NCBI GenBank assembly: GCA_025738555.1 | Contig: JAOVFP010000002.1 | Location: 744,001 to 808,000 of the forward strand | Direction: 5' to 3' | DNA from: Cyathus striatus | Lineage: Eukaryota > Basidiomycota > Agaricomycetes > Agaricales > Nidulariaceae | Length of the DNA stretch: 64,000 nt | In this document: positions 57,686 through 64,000 of the stretch, in pieces | Layout of the letters: each line of letters opens with the position of its first letter | Numbering within the stretch: position 1 is the stretch's first letter | Program-made: the position numbers and the translations under genes | The notes under the pieces: generated by a model | Database searches by the model: none | Told to the model about the DNA's origin: nothing | Seen by the model: the letters and a program-made list of their open reading frames with translations, nothing else

Positions 57686-60601
57686 GGTTCCTTGTACAGA
57701 TTTAAATATAGAAGTTGCATAAAATGAAATAATAATCGAAAAATGAGTGTATATTAAAAGCCAGCATATCAATAGGTTGACATATGCAAGTGGGTGTGGA
57801 TAGCTGCCATGCTCTTCAGGCATCTTAAAATAAGGTGAACCTGTGCAACATGATATTCTATAAAAGGTAAAGGTAATCAACAACTGATTATAGTAATGAA
57901 CATTATCAACTCATGATTAAGAAGCCCTAAATTTCTTTCAGATTCTTTTGCATGAATAAGAACAGTGCTAAACTGCCCATTTGTAGCTTCCTTCACTCCA
58001 GTTTCAGTAAGCTTTTCTGCTTGAGGGAGGATTGCATGGATAACATCCACCATGTGGTGATTATATACTTCTGGTATAGGTGGTAATGAGAGTGTGAACT
58101 GCTTATAGATGGGGAAAAGTGTCTTCTCATCAAACAATACACATGCATGTGATCTGACAACCTTCTGAACAAAATCTTTGAGATAGTACAAGAAGTCTGC
58201 AGCTCCATAGCGATTGACAATATCAGGTACCAAGACTGAGGGAAATGGAGTGCTCTTAGCAATTGAGTACATTTCATTAACCTTTGTTACTTCATGGCCA
58301 ATGATTTTCCTATGACCAAAATTTTTGTTATCATTTGTAATGTCATCACCATCACCAGACATATTCATCATGTAGCCTGGTGCCACCCACTGTAAGTACA
58401 CACCGAAATGGTGAATTGACTCCTGATGTTGTAGCCATTTTGCCATTTGTGGGGTGTAATCCTTCTTGTTTGATGTGCTATATCCAGACTTTGCAAGATA
58501 TATGTGCAAGCACTCTGTGCCTTCTGTATTAAACCTGTCAGCTGTTCCTCATGAGCATATTGCATTGCAATAATGCTTAATGTTATGGAGTTTATGAATA
58601 TTAAAGTGCTCCCTTATCCCCAGTTCAACAAAAACATCCTTGGTTGTGTGAATAGCTTCCCATGCAGCATCCAATGCAACCAGAGATGAGGTAGAATGGG
58701 TTTCAAAATGAGCATAGTAGATGAAGTCAAGCATGGCCTTTACTGCTTGCTGTACATGGCAATCAGTTATTCCAGCTACAACACCCAGGAAAACCTTCTC
58801 CATATTCTTATGCTCAGTTCCTGTCCATTGTGATGTGAGCAAGATACCTCTCTTAAAGTGTCAAAGTGTTGGGTGAGTTGTCATCGATTTGAATCTATTA
58901 TCAACTTCTCTGATATTCTCTGCCTGTGAGCCACCCATTGCACTTGTCACCCAGTTAACAATGTGATCCTTGAATATGCCCTTGTGAAGCTGGTGGAGAA
59001 TATCAGACATGATACACAAGAAAATATCACAGTAAAGTAAGCCTTGCCAAAACAGGTTTATTGGGTGAAGATGTTGGCTGACAAAGTTATCATTTGGAAT
59101 TCCAGCTAGCTTCTTGGTCAAACTCTCTAATGTTGTTGATAGGTTTCTCTAATTTGCATAGGCCATCCCTCCATGCTCTTCTGGGTTTGCAAGGCAGTGT
59201 GGACAAGAGTTCTCTTGGCAGCAAGCAATGAGACATTGCTCAGGGTAATTGGCAATGTATGCGGCCACGATGGCAATTGTTCTCCACACAAGGCCATCCA
59301 CACACACCATATCAATACCCTCTAACCCCATTTCTACAAGTGGCCTGAGAAGTTCTCGCATGCACTCATGAAATAGCTGGTAACCTTGTGATGAATGGTG
59401 AGTCTTCTTAAAGCACTTCAACTTTGTCACAGGTATGTATCCTATAAGAATCATGGCATGCTTGCTGGGCTGATGGTGTATGGACTTGTCTATATTTCCA
59501 ATAGAAAGGTACACTGGCCAAGCTGCCTTATCCCCACTGAAACAAGATAGGTTAGTTTTGTCAGATGACAAGATTACAGGTGTAATTGTTGCTCCATTAG
59601 GTACTATCTTCTACACAACAATGTTACAATCAGTCATTCACTGTCAATGTTTAGATCATGTTTATGCTCACCTGCATGTCCCACCACCAATCTGCTGTCC
59701 ACATTTCACTATAAACCCATTCCTTTCATTCTTTGTCTCAGAACACTTTGCAAGGTGAATAAACTAAATGCTCCTTGAAGGCTGGATTTCCTATAAGTTC
59801 CCTGATACATTCAACAGGATCTTGCTTCCAGAGTGTTACAGTCTCCTCCATTGGCAGACTCTCATGATCAAGCTTGCACCAGTTATTTTGAAAGCTTTGT
59901 AGCTCCACTCTGGGCTGTGTGGCAAGCTGTCTATGCATGATAATAGGGACTGAACATTATGAAATGATGGTTGGGCACCATTATATATCTGTTTATAAAT
60001 AGTAAGTGTTTTACCACAGCTTCATGGTATATATGAGCTTACTGCTTCTAGCTTGAGAAATTCTTCAATTTTTGTCTGGCTTACACCAGAGCTCATCAGC
60101 CAACATGCAAGTTCTCAATCAGCTTCATCAGCAAACAGATGCCAGGGAGCATCTTTAGATGCTTCTTTCATATTGCATAGATATTCAAACTTTGTGGTTG
60201 ACTGCCCAGGCAGCTCAACTGGAGCACCAGTGTTTAATGCTGATGGAAAGTCTTGAATATGCCAACTGTTCTCTATCACATCTCCTTCATTTTGGCCATC
60301 TCCTTCCAAGTCATCATCACTATCCTCCACCTCTTCCACACTAGTCCACTTTGAATGACTTTCTGGTTCTAAATTGGTGGGTGGGTTACACTCAATAAAT
60401 GGTATTTCATTGTCCCAGTCTAATGCCATACTATCTTCATTTACATGTTTCTCTTCATGAGTGCAAGGTACTACTGGAACTGTTTGATTCTGATAGTAGG
60501 CAAGTGTTACATTTCTTTGATTGTGACAAATGTGATGCAAGGCCTTTCACCATTGCATATATTTTGTTACAGTAATCACACTTGTATAAGCCACCTGGCA
60601 T

Positions 60602-61113
60602 AGTGATGAAGAGTTGGTGAATGCAACATAAATTGACGATGTAGCTGGAGCCTTGCACTAATTGAGTAGTGGAGTCTTGCACACTGAGATTGAGAAATTC
60701 AGTTCATTGGGGGGTGGGGGGGATGACTAACAATACTGCAGCAGAATTGCTTCCAGAAGAAATTTTTGTTTCTTACTCATGCTCTTTCTTTTTCGCTGCC
60801 CCCATTCTTATCTTCCTTCCTCTTCACTTTAAACATGGCCAGAGGTCATCCATGCAATTCCACTGTCACAACCAATGTTGACAACCCTTTACTGATCTCT
60901 GCACTCAATACTTGAAAACATAAAGAGATTGTTGCACAATCTCAGCCTCCTCAGAAATGACCCATGATACGCCTTAAAACTATTTAATGGTTAAATCTCT
61001 CTATTTGTCATATAATATTAGAACTTAGTATTAGTAATACACATCATGAGTACAAGGGTTGGGCTGAGTCCCAAGTTGCCAATCAAAGTGTTCTATTCTG
61101 AATACATTACTAA
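60602..61113. other. Intergenic; left half of the dispersed repeat at the end
   Basis: A G-run (GGGGGGTGGGGGGG) at about 60710 and no supported gene. 61035-61113 is the left half of the dispersed repeat (CATGAGTACAAGGGTTGGGC), ending with ATTACTAA, the target duplication of the next element. Confidence 0.5.
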
Positions 61114-62762
61114 TGGGGGTCACCAATCACACATGTCACACACACTTTTTCATTGACCCAGTTGAATATCTCAAGCTACAACTTAGTACAAGCCTCTGAT
61201 TACCTTAAAATAACTTGCATTATATACAGTTAAACAGTATCATTAATAATACTGAACAGATATATGTGTATTTGGTTATATTGTTATAAAATTGTGAGTC
61301 AATGCAATCTCTCTGCCAAAAATAGGCATCAAATCAGTATTGCTGTCCTCAGCTCTCAGAATCACAATATTCCAACTTTCTTCAATAACAAATATTATAC
61401 AGTAAAGGTAATAGAACAATGTTGTTGAGCCAGAATTTTGAAAAATAATCTCTGACCATGATATCTGATATATTATATATCATTATTTTGGGGTAACAGT
61501 CACAAATTAAAAATTCAGGCTCAACAGTTTTATTCTTCTAATAGAACTGATCATATTTCATTACTAACATGAGTTGTAAAATTGAGTTCCTGCTGCACAA
61601 CCACAGTTTCAAGTGGTGGTCACTAATTTGGCATGTCACACCAATGTGACAGTGATGCATGCCCATTTTGCATGGACTCAGTGAAATATCTTTTCCTACA
61701 GATACTCAATCACTTTAAAATAACTTGCATGATATGTCATTGGGTAGTATATTTAATCTGATATAATTATATTTTTAGCAGTCTAATACATAAATTTAAA
61801 TTTGCATAATAGTCCAACCTCTGCCAAAATATGCATCAAATCAGTAATATTGTGCCCAGTCTTCAGATTTTCACTTTATCCACTAATCTTAATAACAAAA
61901 GTTATATAATTTAATATAAGGAACAAAATTGTTGAGCCAGAATTTTAAGAAACCTTCTTTAACCAGTCAATCATGCAAGGTGACACATAAGATCAACAGG
62001 TAAAAGTCAAAAAATAAAAATTCAGGCTCAACAGTTCTATTCTAATACTAAATCTGTGTACTTTTTGTCATTAAAGCTAGCTGTGAAAATGATATTCTGA
62101 TGAGTGGCTGTAGATACAAGTTTTGCCCTCCTAAATAGCATGAAAAACTAGTATAACATACACTCAAGTTGCACTGTGGACCACCATTAGACAGCTATTC
62201 TCTTCATAATAATTATTCTGACTCATTATTGTTGTTAATATGTTGTAGCTGAGCACTTTATATCACTATCACTAATCAAAATAATAAGTTTCCATAAAGC
62301 AATTGATGTTGCAATTTCGCTGTATCAAAGAGCATGGGAAATTAGCACAGTACACTTGGAAATACCGCACATACACCACTTAAACACTACCTCCAAGTGA
62401 TAACTTAGCAGAAATTCATAAAATAACCTTTATTATATTACATTTGAACTATTGTTTATGATTATAAAAATAATTTAGCCAGATATAGTAAAATATCTCT
62501 TTAATTCTTCAATTCAGCAACTGTGACAAAGTTGTGACAAGAAAGGAAGATGTATTTAAGCACTTATGTTTATAATTTCGACATGGTACATATATTTCAA
62601 CACTTAAAATAGGTAAAATATTATTATTATGCAGAAAGAATGAAGAGAAACACTCAGAATTTCACTTCCCTGTGTCAGTTTTATTCTGGGTCAAGATTTT
62701 TGTCACTTTTGGTCACACTGTATGACATCATGCTAAACACCATATAGGGATTGGTGACCCCC
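61114..62762. mobile_element. Non-autonomous element, 1.65 kb, with target duplication ATTACTAA
   Basis: TGGGGGTCACCAATC at the left end is mirrored by GATTGGTGACCCCC at the right end, and ATTACTAA stands on both outer sides (61106-61113 and 62763-62770). The flanks together rebuild the dispersed repeat seen whole at 57560-57685, which proves an insertion. Inside, two ~505-bp direct copies (about 61130-61600 and 61640-62110) share TCAAATCAGTA, TTAAAATAACTTGCAT and an inverted pair GTTGAGCC(A/T)GAATTTT. No coding frame. The 8-bp duplication would fit hAT-type movement, possibly helped by a transposase in trans. Confidence 0.75.
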
Positions 62763-64000
62763 ATTACTAAGGGAATGGGACATCTGAGAGCTGGGGTTGA
62801 GTCTGCACTGCCAGCAGAAATATCTATTTAATATATATTAAAGGAATAATACAAGATGTGTGTTATCTAATTACTAGAGTCCAAAAGACTATGTACAAGC
62901 ACCCAGTACTTGATTAAACCTAAGGGAACACATTCCATGCATTACTGTCATGTGATCAAATACAAGGTGTTAGAACCATTATCTCCAAACCAGTTACTGC
63001 AGTAATCACAGCCCAGAGCAAGTCATGTGACTTCATACTTGTACTCCGAAATTATCCCACTGTTTGATCTACCACATGGAATTCTATATGTATTGTTGCT
63101 CCCACATGGTTAATATGCTGGAAACAACATTATGTCATCATATAAAGTTGTCTAGAGTAGTTTCTTTCCATATATAGGTACTGTACAGTTTTATTTGTAA
63201 AAGATATATAAGGAGGACAGAGAGGAGGAGGAGAAGCAAGCAATTCTATGTAGTTAACAAAGTATTCTGTAGGACATGAGGAAGCATTATAGCTCTCCAC
63301 AACTACAGATTGGTACTTCATAGTTCTACACCACTTAGATGAACGTTACAGAGACAATATAAAGATATATAGTTTATAGTTTCTACATATGGTGTTCTAG
63401 CTAACCTATACTACCATGTAGATTAAGGTAATACTACTGGTAGTACTATTCACCTACTGAACTAATTTGTTCTTGTCTCAGTAATAAAACAATTTATCCA
63501 GTCAGGCCCACAGTTAAATCTTGAGAGACTTAACCTGCATAAAGTAGGTTTACCAATGATAACAATTGTGTCAAAATCACAAAGTATTGATCTCAAGTAA
63601 TCAGGCACCCAGAATAGTAAATTTCCATCCTTGTCTTGAACCAATCCCAGGAGAAATCCTAGGCTTCTTCCACTCTAGGAGTGTAATAAATTGGAATAGA
63701 AACAAATCTGAACAGTACTTGAACTAAGTAATTTTGTATTTGAAAGGCTTTGAATCTATAGTTTACTTCCTTTATACTAGTTTATACATTATCTGTGTTA
63801 TCTCTCCCTCCAACTTAAAGCCTGTGGTTTGTGATGATTATTTGAGTATTACAATATATATTAGTACTATTTAAATACAGATCACAAATTCAGCACATCA
63901 CCAAATATGAGTGGGACTCATACAGGTATGTGATTAGTTGGTCTGTTCTACATGGTGATAACGATTTATAGTGCCAGGAAGGAAGAATATTGAGATGGAT
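62763..64000. other. Right half of dispersed repeat, then intergenic DNA to the window end
   Basis: 62763-62830 is the second half of the split repeat (GAGAGCTGGGGTTGAGTC). Beyond it the sequence is AT-rich, CpG-poor and without recognised genes; frames at 63130-63321 and 63462-63644 (minus) have no family character. Confidence 0.5.

Larger units (their letters stand above)
56197..60601 (-). pseudogene. Plavaka-type transposase, decayed and interrupted
   Basis: Minus strand from an ATG at 60601: a C2H2-like finger (YKCDYCNKIYAMVKGLASHL), an acidic linker (60540-60115), then LWKQDPVECIRELIGNPAFK (59.85 kb), SSDKTNLSCFSGDKAAWPVY and LSIGNI (59.55 kb), VCVDGLVWRTIAI, FKDHIVNWVTSAMGG (58.95 kb), TEHKNMEKVFLGVVAGI (58.8 kb), FNTEGTECLHIYLAKSGY (58.5 kb), YPHPLAYV (57.8 kb) and SCHLLPKFSNE with FYLNPYIRHYDFYLIHYL (56.4 kb). 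This series is that of Plavaka transposases, DNA transposons widespread in Agaricomycetes. Frames are joined by introns and shifts; stops include TGA before HFKRGI (about 58863), before GTADRFNTE (about 58550) and before ELACWLMSSG (about 60114), plus a TAG near 59149. Two stretches (56503-56868 and about 57100-57700) do not fit the protein and look like later insertions. The element ends were not found. Confidence 0.8.

Overview
The window looks like nuclear DNA of a filamentous basidiomycete, most likely an Agaricomycete with a large, repeat-filled genome. Three things point there: the main gene is split by about 28 introns of roughly 45-60 bp; a Plavaka-type transposase, a family best known from mushroom-forming fungi, sits beside hAT and Ty3/Gypsy elements; and there is an NB-ARC-TPR protein of the type common in fungi. 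Sequence is AT-rich. I saw no bacterial-style operon, rRNA, convincing tRNA or CRISPR array. Species is not claimed.

Layout. 1-2.8 kb: a satellite and a decayed TPR array. 3.57-10.06 kb (+): one intact ABCC/MRP-type ABC transporter, for which a complete 29-exon model closes in frame (1676 codons plus stop). 10-27 kb: repeats and dead elements: a 1.3-kb element with Tc1/mariner-like inverted ends, a hAT-like fragment, and a decayed spliced gene cut in two by a probable solo LTR plus a fold-back element that carries a 19-bp minisatellite. 27.4-30.4 kb (-): a full-length hAT transposase gene spoiled by four TGA codons. 31.8-35.8 kb (+): a Ty3/Gypsy element that stops abruptly inside reverse transcriptase and runs in frame into a second TPR array (to 36.8 kb). 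36.8-41.7 kb: a CpG-retaining stretch with a ~775-bp tandem duplication. 41.75-44.74 kb (+): an intact three-exon NB-ARC-TPR (NLR-like) gene. 44.7-56 kb: satellites, hairpins and MITE-like elements, including a cluster of palindromic repeats at 51.65-53.0 kb. 56.2-60.6 kb (-): a decayed Plavaka transposase. 61.1-62.8 kb: a 1.65-kb element whose empty site can be read from a related repeat at 57.6 kb.

Two themes tie the window together. First, nearly all premature stops in the hAT, Gypsy, TPR and other dead genes are TGA, and in conserved motifs they stand where the family has Arg. This is what CGA-to-TGA change at methylated CpG would leave. The ABC gene and a few stretches (36.9-41.85 kb, 51.2-53 kb) keep their CpGs, so the window is a mosaic of CpG-poor and CpG-normal blocks. 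Second, the same 42-residue TPR unit occurs in three places (1.2-2.8, 35.8-36.8 and 43.4-44.6 kb). One is attached to an intact nucleotide-binding switch, one is free, and one is fused to a retroelement. This looks like a receptor repeat family being copied, expanded and broken up by recombination among mobile elements.
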